Below are positions 10,414 through 23,707 of a DNA stretch of 64,000 nt, one piece after another; positions within the stretch are counted from its first letter, which is position 1, and each line of letters begins with the position of its first letter. A program made the position numbers and the translations under genes. Source of the DNA: Aspidiotus rigidus (Eukaryota; Arthropoda; Insecta; Hemiptera; Diaspididae); the NCBI GenBank assembly GCA_035079385.1, contig JAVHKY010000003.1:9465501-9529500 (forward strand), in the 5' to 3' direction. The notes below the pieces were generated by a model. That model saw only the letters and a list, made by a program, of their open reading frames with translations, had not been told where the DNA came from and searched no databases.

Positions 10414-11400
10414 CAAAGTAATAATGTTTCCAAAAGCTGGTAAACCTCTCGTTGATCCCAGATTATACCTGCCAATATCGATCCTACCAGTACTTGCCAA
10501 ACTGTTTGAAAAATTATAAAGACAACGACTTCAAGAGGTGGTTCAAGAGCAAGAGATTTCACCAGAGCATCAATTTGGTTTTCGGAGTCGACATGCTACA
10601 ACTAAACAAGTACACCGCGTCCGTTCCTGCATTAGACAAGCCCTTGAGGAGATAAGGTTCTGACCAGCGGTCTTACTGGACGTAAGCCAATCTTTTGATC
10701 GGGTGTGGACAACAGGGCTGCTCCACACAGTCAGTGCATATCTCTCGAAACAATACTTCGAAATTCTCACATTGTACCTTACTGAGAGGGGCTACTATGT
10801 TTATTACGAGGATCTACCAAACCCCAGGAGAGCGCTTTACCTCCTCTATACTGCCGACCCCCTACACCCAGAAATGTCATGGTAGCGACATTTGCGGATG
10901 ACACGGCACTACTAGCTCCACATAAAGAGTATTCCACAGCGGTGGCAAGGCTCCAAAATTGTCAGGTATCCATCTAGACAGTAAATTAAACTGGCAAACG
11001 CATATCTTCAAAAAACGTGAGGAACTAAAACTCCGGTTCAGGGCCCTACACTGGATGTTACAAGCTAAAAGTAAATTGTCACTAAACAACAAAGCTTCTT
11101 CAACCTACATGGACATACGGTGTCCCACACTGGGGCTCCGCGGCAACCAGCAATATAGCAATTCCACAGCGGTTTCAAAATCTAGTCCTATGTTTTTGAC
11201 CGATCGCCGGAGCTGCATGAGGAACTTCGCATCAACACGGTGGCTGATACAATTTCAAAGATAACCGACAGCTATCAACAACGATTACATCACCGCCCGA
11301 ATGTGGAGGCATTATTATTACTTGAACCTCCGCACACATGCCGCCTACGGAGGAAACCAATTGCCGACATTGCCGCACCATAGCTTTACAAGCGTATAAT
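10414..11400 (+). pseudogene. Jockey-like LINE ORF2, right portion
   Basis: Resumes the LINE frame after the second copy of the 13-bp repeat: KVIMFPKAGKPL, then LPISILPVLAKLFEKL, HQFGFRSRHATT (RT motif), LLDVSQSFDRVW (motif A), TFADDTALLAPH (the catalytic FADD box, split by frame changes) and GIHLDSKLNWQTHI, the C-terminal RT region typical of Jockey-superfamily LINEs. Several stops and frameshifts. The tail up to about 11480 still looks related (RRKPIADIAAP). It is a dead copy. Confidence 0.8.
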
Positions 11401-11659
11401 TTTCTGCATTGAAGCCCACTTAACACCTGCGTACTACCTACATACAAACTACCAAGAAGAAGGGATTCCATCATTGGGATACTTCCAACACTAAAAAGTT
11501 ATTTCTCGAAGGGTCGATTTCGATGTTACAGGAAACAAAATTAATGCATACGCAACCAGCACCTACTCCACTATGGAGGAAAAGCGACTCTGCACATGCG
11601 ACACAAGCTATAATACTGTGACCTCCTGTTTCACTACAACTGTCCATTTGTTTATATGC

Positions 11660-12590
11660 CCCGTTAATCACCAAGCCAAATAATCATTCAATGTCGAATG
11701 TGATTACATTGAGAGGCTGGCTTTTCTCCTCTTTGCGAACTTTCTTCCAGTCTCACCAATGTAGAAGCCTCTACACTGTTGGCAACTGTCCGCTCGAGCT
11801 TCTTCCGGCTGGTCGTTGCTTATTCTCTTCGTCATGGGTGGATTTTTATGGATATGCGCATTCACATCAACCACTGAAGGCCTTTATCACCATGTTTGTG
11901 TGCTTTTCTACGTATGATATGATCCGGAGTACTTTCTCTCGGTACTGTCGTGGGTTCTCTTTATTGCTTCTATTTTCCCAAGGATTCCCTCGAGTACGCT
12001 GCTAGAGTAAACGTTCGCTAATGCGATCTGCTTTTCTATCTCAATTTCCTTCCTCCTTTCTTCATCGGTCTTCAGGACAGAAATTGTTCGATAGCAGCAG
12101 TTCTGAATCGCTGCTAACTTTGGCCTGTGGAGGTGATACGTGTCGTTTAATTGGGGTGATGATGTCGGCGGGCGTTGGCTTCCTGTTTGTATTTTATCCT
12201 GCTGCTTTTTGAGTGAGTATTAGGTTCAAATAGTTGATGGTCTCATCGCCTTTTTCCATTGCGAATTTGATGCTCTCATTCATCGCATTCGTTTTCAGAA
12301 AAGGTTGGTCCACCTGTCTATTAGTACCTGACCTCATAATTAAGATATAGTCTACGTCCTAGTGTTTGATAGAATTTCTAAACTTGATGCCTTTCAATAT
12401 CTCGCTTTCCATACCATTCATGAATATCTCCGGCGCTAGTATCGGAGATATCGGTGATTCCATCGCTGGTCCTCTTTCTCACCGATCTTACATTGAGATC
12501 TGACGAAAAATAGTTCACTTTATTGTTGAATAGAGGTTTCAAGGAAACTCTACGAACCACGCATTTGTGAGAGTGACTCTCGAGCTAATA
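11660..12590 (-). pseudogene. Decayed Penelope-like element, minus strand
   Basis: Nucleotide-level relative of the PLE at 38.3-39.6 kb. From low to high coordinates it contains the 3' UTR segment (TGTGATTACATTGAGAGG), the GIY-YIG region near 11740-11800 (CCAGTCTCACCAATGTAGA, the inverse of the YIGETG codons), the HHP/lysine-rich linker (12040-12180), the region before it (12210-12300), YVDD-equivalent sequence near 12340 (now degraded) and the GSPL region near 12450. Many indels and stops. It abuts the end of the LINE relic directly. Confidence 0.75.
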
Positions 12591-12747
12591 AAATTCTCCT
12601 TCACAATTATTTGATGCACAGGAACATGCTTTTTTGAGTTTAATCCTCATCATAATGTCAAAGATCCAGATAGTAAGAAACTCGAATTAGGTACGTTCAG
12701 AAAAATTCCATCCCCAATCTTTTTTATCAGATTATGGGACTAGGGTG

Positions 12748-13525
12748 TTTCACCGAAAGATTTTTCACCTAAAAAAATTCACCGATTAAGATTCACCTAC
12801 AGAAAATTCACAAATAATTCACCTGATAGAAGTAGTGGTTCACCACAATCGTGGTAAGTTCATCGGGACGAAAGTTCACCGACAAAATTCGATTATATTT
12901 TTATTAATGAAGTTGATTAATCGGTTTAATTCAAGTTTAATAATAATAAAAAATTATTTAAAAAATTTAATTTTTAATATTTTATTCAATAAAATTAAAT
13001 GTTATATCTCTTTTTATATTATTTTCAAGTATTAGGTATTTATTTTTATATTTTGATTAAATTGAATTTTGAAAAAAAAAATAAATAAAATAAAATAAAA
13101 TAGTTTCAATTAATATAATTTTTAAATAATCATTTATTGAGATAAAAATTATTTCTTGAAATTTTAAACAAAATTTCAAACAAATTAATTGATTTAAAAA
13201 ATTCAAAATTAGAATTATAAATAATAAAATATAATTTATTAATTTAATTTAATTAATTTGATTTATGAATATTAATAATTTATGTGAATAAATTTTCTTC
13301 ATTGAATTATTATTTATTTAAATGATTTTATAAATAAAATTTGGTATATCAAAGAATCAAATAAAAGTCGAACAGCTGATTGACAAAGGTGAATTTCGTC
13401 GTTGGTGTCGGTGAACTCAATAAAGGAAGTTGAACTTTCCTGACGGTGAAAAAAAAAATGACAGGTGAACTTTCGTTACATTCCTTCAAAAAGACTTACT
13501 CGGTGAAAAATCTTTCGATGAACTG
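12748..13525. mobile_element. TIR element dense in TTCACC / GGTGAA
   Basis: The inverted ends share CGAAAGATTTTTCACC (12754-12769) with its exact inverse at 13502-13517. TTCACC occurs seven times in the left 130 bp and GGTGAA five times in the right 140 bp, so the word points inward from both ends. The 450-bp interior (12900-13370) is extremely AT-rich and non-coding. No clean target duplication was found. Probably a non-autonomous DNA transposon whose subterminal words are transposase-binding sites (inference). Confidence 0.7.
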
Positions 13526-13834
13526 GTCGGATTTCTCAGATTATAATGTGTTATTTATGACACTCAATCAGGAGGAAATATATTGTGCAACCAATTACAT
13601 AACATGATTTTGATGAATCTAATATACGACTAATACATCCTTCGCGAAAGACTTCAAATCTTAATTGTTTGGAAGAATTTGAAACCATGTAGGCCAAGAC
13701 TACTTCCAGTTCGAACATGTAACTAGCCCTTTTTTTTTTTAACTCTGATACGATTCCTCCTAAACCATCAACCTACAGGTTAATTCTTGTTCTTTCGGTT
13801 TTCTCATTTTACTCTCGATACACATTTTATTAAA

Positions 13835-13975
13835 TGTGACCCAGTCTACAGAAACCCGGCTTAATCAGTTTTGTATTGATCAGCAGAAAGGTATTTATGC
13901 TACATATAGTATAGTTACTTTTCTGCTGGTCGATGCAATACTGATTAAGCCGGATTTCCGTAGACTGGGTCACAA
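13835..13975. mobile_element. Long-arm hairpin (fold-back) element
   Basis: Near-perfect inverted repeat with arms of about 60-65 bp: TGTGACCCAGTCTACAGAAA on the left; the right arm read in reverse is TGTGACCCAGTCTACGGAAA. The arms continue through CCGGCTTAATCAG and CAGCAGAAA. The loop is short. It would transcribe to a long hairpin. Non-coding. Confidence 0.8.
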
Positions 13976-16900
13976 ATATGTCATTCTGGTAATTGTCTGA
14001 TGGTGGGATGAGACATTCCCGAAACCGCGGTTACATTTATATTTTTCAACTCTCAAAATTTGTATTCTGCGATTAACCTTTCTTTGGTTTTCCTTTGTTT
14101 TTAATCACAATTTTTTCTCGTCGTTTTATTTTTTGTGTCTTTTGACTTTTATAAAAAACCTTCTCCCTTTTCGAAATTAATCCTTTTATGATTTGTGATT
14201 CTGATTAATCGTTACGTGCCAGTGTTTTCTGCTCCTTTATCTTAATGTTCAATGGATCGTACTTCTTAGGAGTCTAGATACCATTCGATTAAAATTATCT
14301 TTTAATAGAATTTAGTGTTTCACAATACCGAAAATTCTGTAGCCAATAAACAAAATAATTTCCAGTTCAAATATTCTTACCCATTCTTTCACAGATTTCA
14401 TCTATGTATTTATACCCATATTCCTTCCAGTCTGTATATTGTCAATTTTTCTACATACATATTTTTTTATATAATTCATTAATTTTTATAGTTTCCTGTT
14501 CAATAATATCTTTAGTAGGTTTGATCTACCAAAGTTCAGCACCATTCATCAGTCAGTCAACAAGTATGAACTGAAAAAATGTCACATTTAGCACTGCAAA
14601 CAGACAACGAAGAAGAAACTAAAACGTCACATTCAATCGAGAGGAAACTTTTAATATTCATACAGCTTTACCCGTATGCGAAAATACTAACAGTAAAGGT
14701 ATTGCAATAAATAAATTAATGAAAAAGGGTTTTCAGATATTAGGCCGAATTTCTCGTTTTATGCGCCGCGTATTACCGTCGTATTCACCAAGGTCGAAAA
14801 ACCTTGTTGATTTTGCATGTTTGCATAAATTATGCACACATTTCTGTACAAGGATATTTCATGATTTTCCTCTTCGGTGCAGGTGAGAAAATTCCATCTA
14901 ATTAAATGGAGATTTCATACAGCCTCTTCCATAAAATAATTTCCATATTGAAAGGGGTAAATTAGGTCTACATTTGAATGAGGCTTACACTCATGTGGAC
15001 CTATATACTCGTGCATTATAGTGATAGAGAATTTCTAAAGTGAATCACAAATGAAAAGATTTCGTAGAGTTCGTTGGAAACCTTTTAAGTCCGCGTGGTT
15101 TTTCATTCCGGTACATTCACGCAACGACGTTTTCGGAAATAACCGAGTAAACATGAAAACTTTTTGCTATCAGTAACTAACTGTAGCTTGACCAAGTGAA
15201 CGGATAACTCACTGACCCGGATTATCAAAACCGAACGCCAAAAAGGGTTTAGTCATTCGTTAGATTTCACAAAGAACACGTTTTCCTATTAAATGGAGAA
15301 AGAGTTAGCCGCACTGCGCCATGCCACGCCGGTACCGTAAACTCAAAAAGCGCGAACCAAGTGAAGAAGAAAAGTGACAAAAAGTTTCCAAAGTAATTTC
15401 AAAAATAGCACTCCACAGTCGAGATGAATCATCGTCGCTACGTAACCGATTACCGGAGGAAAGTTTTAAGAGTAATTCATACGCTCGAAATAAATTGTAG
15501 TCGCTGCGAGACTGCTAATAAAAAATTTTGATGATTCCTTGTCGGTCGTTAAAGCGAGAACAGTTGGAGACGTACCTGCTCGTAAGTGTTGGCGCAAATA
15601 AGAATCAGACTTTGAAGAGTGACTTTATAGTAAACTTGATCTCGTGTTCCAATTATTCATCTCTTAGCCACGAACACATCGCAATGTGGAAGAGAAGGAA
15701 TCAAAATGGTCCAGAAAAGAAAACAAACGCAGAACACAAACGGGAAGATGTACGAGAAAGAAAAATTTGCGAGAAGAAATTCAAGGCAAACAAACTGAGT
15801 GTATTAGGAAGATCGCCTTGGTATACAATCACATTGAGAGCTGCAGAAAATATCACTTGAGCATACGAGTACACTAGACGTGTGAAATGATTTATGGAAA
15901 TAAATGAAGTCGTAAGAAAAATTATTCAATTATTTCATCAGTGTGGAGAATTTAAGAAAACAGGAACAAATTAAATTTCTTCAAGTGGTTATAACACAAG
16001 GAGGTGAGATTGTGCTGTCTGATCGAGAATTGTGGTTCGGGAATGTGTATTTAATTTAAAGAAACGACTTTCTGCTGGTGCATCAAAAATAAAAATCATG
16101 TTTCATGAATCTACCATCAGTTTTTGGGCCGGGAAATGCTTTTGTGTGTCGTTCCTGTAGAAAAAGATGAAGAAGAGGAATGAGACAGACGTGAGGCTGG
16201 TAGACCGAACGATGTATTGATATAGAAGAAGAAGTCAACTGATCACACTAGCCCGCAAGGACGGTGTTCCTCTCTCTTTCCTCAAAGTCGTCGTTTCCAA
16301 GTCATGGATCGATATCTTAGAATGGTATACCAGGTTATACATATATTAGCAGAAGAAGAAGAAAAAGTAGAGAAAGATAGATGAATAAACAAGCTGGAGG
16401 ACCTGGGGCGTGAGTGCCCCCTTCTTTCCTCCAATATACTAGTACGGTAGTTACTGTTTTCCCAAGTTCCGTTTGGTCATACTGCCGAAAATCCATTAAA
16501 CATAGGGTGGAGGTTAACAAAAAATCAACACAAAATTAATCGAACCATGAGCCCACACAGAAGAAATGCAATATGTCAAAAAGTAGCTAAAGAAGACGGG
16601 TGACTTGAAATTACCATTCCAAAGAACAAGTGGTTCCACTAATGTGGCGAAACCCATGAGAACGAATAGACAAAATAGGGATGTTCCGAGGGGGCGGCTG
16701 GAGGAGTGGAATCTCTTCCGAGCGTCAAATCATTAATATATTCAATTGAAAAAAAGAAAATGAGAAAATCAAACATTCCTAGGTTTAACGGAAATGGACC
16801 AAAAAGAAGAAATGGATTCTGTCCCCTACTTCACAGAGAAAGTTTCTGAAGAAACTAGAGAACCAAATATAGACTACTGGTTGAAACTTGAAAACTAATA

Positions 16901-18360
16901 ATTTTGGCTGAATGAATACAACTCGTTATCTACTTTTACTGTATTGTTTGCTAAATCTACACCGAAATTTAATGGTGGGAGTTATTTTACCACTTTGAAA
17001 AGAAGAGATATTATTGAGTTCGTGAATTTACAATTTTGGTCTCAAATATTTTTGGATAAAAAAACAGAATGTAACTGGAATGAAAGACGGAAACAATTTT
17101 CACCTCCCTCGGAATGAATTTATTTAATTCGGAATTATGAAAGTAATAAATATATTATTCGCCAATCAATAATACTCGTAATATAAAGGTAAATCTTGAT
17201 TTCGGACTTGCAACAAGATCGTTAGATAATCGTTCCTCCGTAGAAAATAACAGAAAATATGCAAAAGCGCACAATAATTAATTCCTGCTTCTTTCAATGG
17301 GACATTTTCTCCTAGTCATTCTGGTGCCAAAAGAACATAAATTCAAATTCTAATCGTAGGAGCCTTGTAGGATCCACTTACATTATGAGCATCAGAAAAA
17401 TTCTTACATAGGTAGTAGGAAAAAACAATTGCAATGATTTCCTGAGCCCTAATATGATCCATCACGCGATCATTATTTTCAGTACTAAATTATCTATTAT
17501 AATATCCAAACAGACTGCTTATAAAATTTAAATGAATTAGATATTCAAACGAAATACTAAACAAAATATTAAATACAAACGTTTAGTTTTGAAGTCCTTT
17601 CCAACAGGTTGACAACTTCTGCACTTTTTGATCTCCTAAGCATATATGCTTTCAATGCACCGTTCGAAACAATAGTGTTTTTTTTTTTCTCTCTCTCTTT
17701 TTTTTCAACCAATATTATAAGAAATCTTCACTCGATAACACTTTATTTTCATTATTATTATCGACAAAATTCACGTGTACGTTCGAAAAACGAAATAATG
17801 ACGCCTTGAACGGAACACAACGCAACTCACGTAACGTTCTGTACAAGAACAAGCTTCATACTGACTACGAATTTAGTATTTACCGGCAGATCAACGAGGA
17901 AAAGGAGAGCATGTGCTTCGATTTTGCGCTTTTCGTCGTGAAGTTAGTACACCTTCCCTGCTAAATGCATCACCTCAGACAACGAAAAAGAACGATAAAT
18001 GCTCAGCAGAAACACAATGCGGTATAGCTTCGGAGACAGTCTTTGTCAATTATCCGACAAAAGAACCATCAATAAAAAAAAAAAAACTTTCATATCGAGG
18101 TATATTCTCTAGCTTGGCACCACTTGATGGACTCGTGCTTCCGCGTCCTTTTCGTCAACTTTTTATGCTTCAAGTTTATCCAGCAGTTGCAAAATTTTTC
18201 GAGCAGTATGAACTACGATTTTTCTGAAATTCGCCTCATTGGTTTGAAATGAAGATCTTGAATCATGTTTAAATACAATAAGATATGGAATTGAACTAAA
18301 GGAAAATTTACACACCGTATTATTGTAGGTACTTAAAATTAAAGCGAACAAATGTTATCT
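13976..18360. other. No gene recognised
   Basis: 4.4 kb of AT-rich sequence. The ORFs here (up to 110 codons at 15528-15860) lack recognisable domains or splice-supported extension. There are T/C-rich tracts near 17679-17704 and an A-run near 18075. I see no RNA gene or transposon end that I can support. Confidence 0.5.
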
Positions 18361-18361
18361 A

Positions 18362-19260
18362 CGGGCTAACCTGATAGGGAAGCAGCGGCAATTACTTCGA
18401 CTCCTTCAAGTCTGATGAAAAAGCGGCTTTCAGTAGTTTTATGAATAAGTTTTAACTCTGCGGAATCAAAGGAAAGGTTATCATCTATACAATGTTTGGC
18501 GATAACCGATTTTTCCGGAAATTGACGTCGGAGGATAGGAACGTTCGCAAAGGGTGCGACCAGTTTGGTCAATGTACACAGCAGGACAGTTAGAAACTGT
18601 GCAGCTGGCACGATAAACTCCACTGCACTCTTCAGGGGAAGTTTCTCCTTAAGCGAGGATAAGTGCTCCACAGTAAGAAGGGGATAAATGCACAGCGGTA
18701 CCATGGGATTCAAATCTCCGGCCTATTTTATAAGAATTATGGCCACGGAAGGGCAGACGAACACATGAGAGGGGCGACGAAGAAAAGGGATACGCTGTGA
18801 GAAAAAGTTTAAGACATTTTCTGAAGATGACTTTATCGATATCGATGAAAATATTATTAAGGCGCGCTAGCTTGCTCATGTGAGCTTTCTCCTTATTGAA
18901 ATCGCGAGGTGAGAGAGGAATGGCGAGAAGACGATGAATGGAGGCGATTAAGGCAGAGAATTTATGAGAAAAGTGAAGGAAAGGGGTGGCATTGATGAGA
19001 ACTTCAGTACGCGAGGGCTTACAAAAGATGGAGAAGCAAGGAGAGGTCGTGCTCGAAATGGAGAAGGATGGTGAGATCTAAGTAGTTTGTGGAGGAGCCG
19101 CCTGTTTCGAGAGTGAATTCGATGTCCGGCTGAAGAGAGTACAAGACGTGCGAGAGGACAGATTCGAGATATTCCAGACACAGAGAGTGTCGTCGACGTA
19201 ACGAAACCAGGCAACAATATGAGGTCGAGGAAGAATAGTGTTGTTAATTTTGTTTTTCGT
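18362..19260 (-). pseudogene. Penelope-like element of a second lineage, minus strand
   Basis: Minus-strand translation from 19258 gives TILPRPHIVAWFRYVDDTLC (the catalytic YVDD box, in the frame of the 19.2 kb end), then YLDLTI. After a decayed linker, 18640-18560 gives EECSGVYRASC and AVYIDQTGR, the GIY-YIG region with YIG altered to YID. Stops and frameshifts occur throughout, and the RT upstream of YVDD is missing. The sequence is clearly divergent from the other PLEs in the window. Confidence 0.75.
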
Positions 19261-22200
19261 TAACGATATCTCGTAGTTACAAAGAAACGATCCAATTTAC
19301 GGCATTAGCTAGGTGGAAAGATACATGCATAATCCTGTTTGATACGTGAGTGAAAATGAAAACTTTGTATTTAAAAAATTTTGGAATAATCAGTCAAGAA
19401 ATATGAAGAAAATGACGATACCGCCTCTCTAATGGTGAAACAATATACCTTTGCTGAAAATTGTTTGGTCTTTCTTTCCCTTTGTAGTAGATAAAAAGTA
19501 AGAATGTGGCTGAACGATAAACTGTTGATTTCAAAAGGTTGGGTCTTTTCAAGTTAAAATCCACTTACTTTTCTTCTTGAACATCACATACTTTCGATCA
19601 AAATACTTGGATTTAGCAGAACTTCTGTTTTCATTACGCTATTATGACAACAACGATTAAGCTCGTGTTTCACGTAACGCATTCAAATTTACCATCCTTC
19701 AATTTGACGAAAAAAATGATTCAAATTTCCGATCATGCCAAAGATATTTTAGAACATTTCTTTCGTAGGTAATTCGTTCATCAGTTCATCAAAAACACTA
19801 TGATAATAATTCCGCCAAATCTTTTCATGACATAACACGATAAACTGATAACGTGATGAGGACATTATTTTCATTGGTGTTTCAGTGTTGCTATGTTGCC
19901 ACATCAATCATCATAAACTAGAACGACTATACTCTGTTCACGTTAAGAAAGGATAGAAAGTAATACGACTACGAAGTACGTACTTCATTCTACTTCCTAC
20001 CCTTTCTTAACGTGAACAGAGTATACTCGAGTTCTTGGGCCACACAACGCAGCTAGTGTTGATTACTTATATCGGCGCCGCCGTACAAATAAGTAGAATA
20101 GATATATCTGCATAGGTAATTACGTATAAACGATCTGCAGAAATTTTGCAAGTACCTATATCGAGTAAAATTCAAAAGTTCAAAGCGTTTTTTCATCATT
20201 GAGAACCTTAGCAAATATTTGACCCTCTTTGATCCCTTACTCATCGTCTTCGGGAAGACGTAGAAAGTTCGTACTGAGCTAAAATTGTAAATAAAATTGA
20301 GATATTGGTAAATTTCGTACATCTGAAGCACAAGCCTCCGTTTAACATTTCGCGTTTTTGCGTTGCACTACAACAAATTTTAACCGAATTCCCATTTAAG
20401 TTAATTGTCAACAATATCTTGGATTTGGCTTTCTTTTTACACGATCGTAAAAAGTGCGTCAATAAAATTAGGTATCCAAAATTTTCCCTCGGCGTTTAGA
20501 AAACGAACTATCAGATAGCAAATCGTACAATTCGCATCGTCCCCTACGACGTGTTGCTTATTGTACCATGACATCATCAAATGTGAGTAGTCAATTAAAA
20601 TATCTAACCTATGATGGATCTTTTCTATTTTGTTTTATCCTTCGCTAGTCGTACTCCTCTTCAGATACACCGCCATACTTTGCTAGATCATCTCATCGCG
20701 ATCACGAACCCTGCCTTGTCAGAATAGTGTTCTCGACCCCAATCTTCTCTGACACGAATCAATGCATGATGGTTTATGATCGAATTCAGACGACTCACTG
20801 ATTTTTTTTTCCCCTTCGATTGCCCAGTATAACTAGTTTTACTTTTGCACGTGTAGTGGAAACTGAAAATAATTGATTTCAAATTTACAAGAATGAAGTT
20901 TGATATTTTCTAATTCTTATGGGAGTAGAATTCTGCAAATTTCTGTTCTGTTTTCCTCCTCAAAAAGAAGGAAAAAAAAAACTCATAATTGGCGCGTAAC
21001 TCAAAGAATTTCAAAATGCATGACTTGAATAAAAAATGGCGTAGAAGCCTTGCTTTGAAATGAAATATTATTATACTCGCACTTTTAGCCTTGTTGAATA
21101 ATGTACATTAGTACGTATATAGGGCGATAACTGTCTCATTGAATACAATTAAAAAATAAATGAATAAATAACTCGCAGTCATTCAGTAGTTCTCAAACTC
21201 TCAACGTTACTGTATTGATTAGGCTGGTAAATTCTCTTGTTCTCAAGTAAGGTGAGATTTTTTTACCATTTTTTAAATTGGAAAAGAAAAAAAGAAAATG
21301 TGGTTAGTGTTTGATTTACTTTTGAAAAATTATCATCAGATATTCTATGTTCTGTAAGAGAGTAGGGTAGAGACGTATCTTGATATATCTTGAAGGAAGA
21401 ACGGAAACAATATTGAATTCAACGTCTTTCATCAGTAATCAGTACCTACCTTCTAATAAAAATATTGCATAAGAAAAATTACAGGAGACGTAAAGTAAAA
21501 ATTGTGAATGATTGAAAAACCTACCGGCAAGATAGAATGAGAGAAAAAATTAAGAAGATACGGTACAATGATTGAATCAACAAGTGAAATTTTTTTCTGA
21601 AGTCAAAACTAAAAAAAGTACCGACGATGACGAAATATTAGTGTCATAAGTGTTCATTTCAAAAAATGAAGAATGATTATTTCATTTTATTCTAGGGAGC
21701 ATTTTAAATCCAGCGGCTATTTGATCGGTGAGAATTATTTATATTGAATAAAGAACCAAAATAGAAATGTAACGCCATCATATAAGTATTCTTATTTCAA
21801 CTCGTCAATTTTTAAAAAAGATATCTACTGAATATTTTTTAATCTTGGCGTACACAAACCCGTTTCTGTGATTTTTGTGATTCAGTTGAGAACTATACGA
21901 TAATTGATTATCTGTGTGCGTTGAATCCATAATGAAAAATGAATTTAAAAGGAGTATTTCATCAAAATATAGGAAATTTCTCATTCTTTTGTAAAAGCTT
22001 TCTTCGTATAGGTAATTTCTCAAGAAGAAAAAAAACGATCAACGTTTTGGATTTAATTTTTAAAAGTCCTTCGAAAGTATATCTTCATTAATTTTTTGTT
22101 CATTTTATTACTTAGTTTTTTTCTTTCTTTCTTTTCTTTTCTCAACTAATCAACAGGAACATGCTCAATTGAATATATTTGCTTGAAAATTGGATGTATT

Positions 22201-22845
22201 ATGAACTAAGAGATAAGAAGTGAGTCTCAAGTAGGTATCGAAAGTAATTACCCTTTAAGGAGAAAAATACTTTTAAAATGTAAATAATAAAAAAATAGAG
22301 GAATACTGTATCATTAGGAGAGCTGACATTCGACAATCAAGTAGGTATGCGAGTTCTTTTCTCTCTTTCTCTCTTTATATTCAAGTTATTCGAGCACATT
22401 TAATGACGAAATGACCATGATGTCATTCACTCCCCATTTTTAATAATGTAAAATAATAACGAATCGGTTTTTCTACCTAAATGAAAATATTTTGAAAATA
22501 AAGTATCACCTCTGTAAACAAATACGAAATTAATCTTTATATTATTTACATTCTGTACAATAAAATGATACAAAACCGGTAATAATAAACGCATAATATT
22601 GTTTTATAAAATGAAAAAATACGTATCATATAAATTTTCATCACGGAAAAATAGGTAAAAAATCAAATTTAAAAAAATACAAAATGATATAATACAATGA
22701 TAATCTATGATATTGGTATACAATGAAAAACAAATTACGAAAAAAAAAAAAAAAAAAAAAAAGGAATTGAAATATCATATTTTCGAGTTGGAATTGTTTG
22801 TCATAATTTTTTGAAATATTCTCAATTGAAGTACTCGAGTAAGTA
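19261..22845. other. No gene recognised apart from a hairpin at 19.93 kb
   Basis: AT-rich intergenic sequence downstream of the protease gene. Only short ORFs. It includes a T-rich run at 22115-22140 and an A-run of about 24 at 22739-22762. No clear polyadenylation signal could be assigned to the protease gene. Confidence 0.5.
19926..20030. mobile_element. Short fold-back element
   Basis: Inverted repeat with arms of about 45 bp: TATACTCTGTTCACGTTAAG on the left; the right arm, read in reverse, begins identically and continues AAAGGGTAGGAAGTA. The centre is AGTACGTACTT. Likely a MITE; a TA target duplication is possible but not provable here. Confidence 0.7.
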
Positions 22846-23667
22846 TTAGGTTACAGTTTGAAGGATCCAAGGCACAAATTTTGATATTCGGGTACATACA
22901 CCTGGTAAATTAGCTTCGGCACATCCGATTCCCCAACTAATGATACCTGCTAAAAAATATCGTCCATCTTTGCCTTTGACCTGTAACGGACCACCTGAAT
23001 CTCCCTAATAATTTCAAGAATACGTTAGTGTCGTCTAAATGGACCATGCCGATTGCAATAGATAGATACTAACTTGACAAGAATCTCGCCCTCCATTGTC
23101 AAAACCAGCGCACATAAATATGTCCGGTATGTATTCGTGTCTTCCTGCTCTCAGGAACATATTCTTACATTTATCGTTACTAACAATTGGAACTGAAACC
23201 TGTAAATTTTAAGAAAACAAAAAATAAGGTTATGAGTAAGTTTCACGAAATGCATTATAAGTTAATAGGTACCTTCGAAATGGATCATCATTTCATGATA
23301 AGAAATACCTAACAATAATCAGCAATGAATCATTACCTAACGAAAATGTTTTTAATACACCTAAATCAATGAATTAATTTGATCAAATAAATATACCTAT
23401 GGTAAAGTTCGCCTTATTTACCTTGTACCGGTACTACATCAAAAAGTTGACGATAATGTGAGAACTTTTTTATTGAATGTTCACAGAAGATTTCATTTTC
23501 ATAAATCTTACTCACTCCCATATTTATTACCTACGAAATTTTTGACTAATTCCGCAACCATTAGATGAGTAGGTTTTTCAACGAAAAACGTGAAAACGTT
23601 TTTTCTTTTCCTTGCTGAGCCGGTTTCTGCATAACCTGTCAATTATTGTGTGTAAAATCAAGTTTTT

Positions 23668-23707
<40 letters not shown>

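Noticed and set aside
12729..13543. CAGATTAT on both sides of the TTCACC element as an 8-bp target duplication
   Set aside because: The two words are at unequal distances from the inverted ends and the intervening bases do not match, so coincidence is likely.
15528..15860. 110-codon ORF as a gene
   Set aside because: No domain, no splice context, basic low-complexity composition.
22739..22762. A-run downstream of the protease gene as a retroposed poly(A) tail
   Set aside because: No retroposon body or target duplication is visible next to it.
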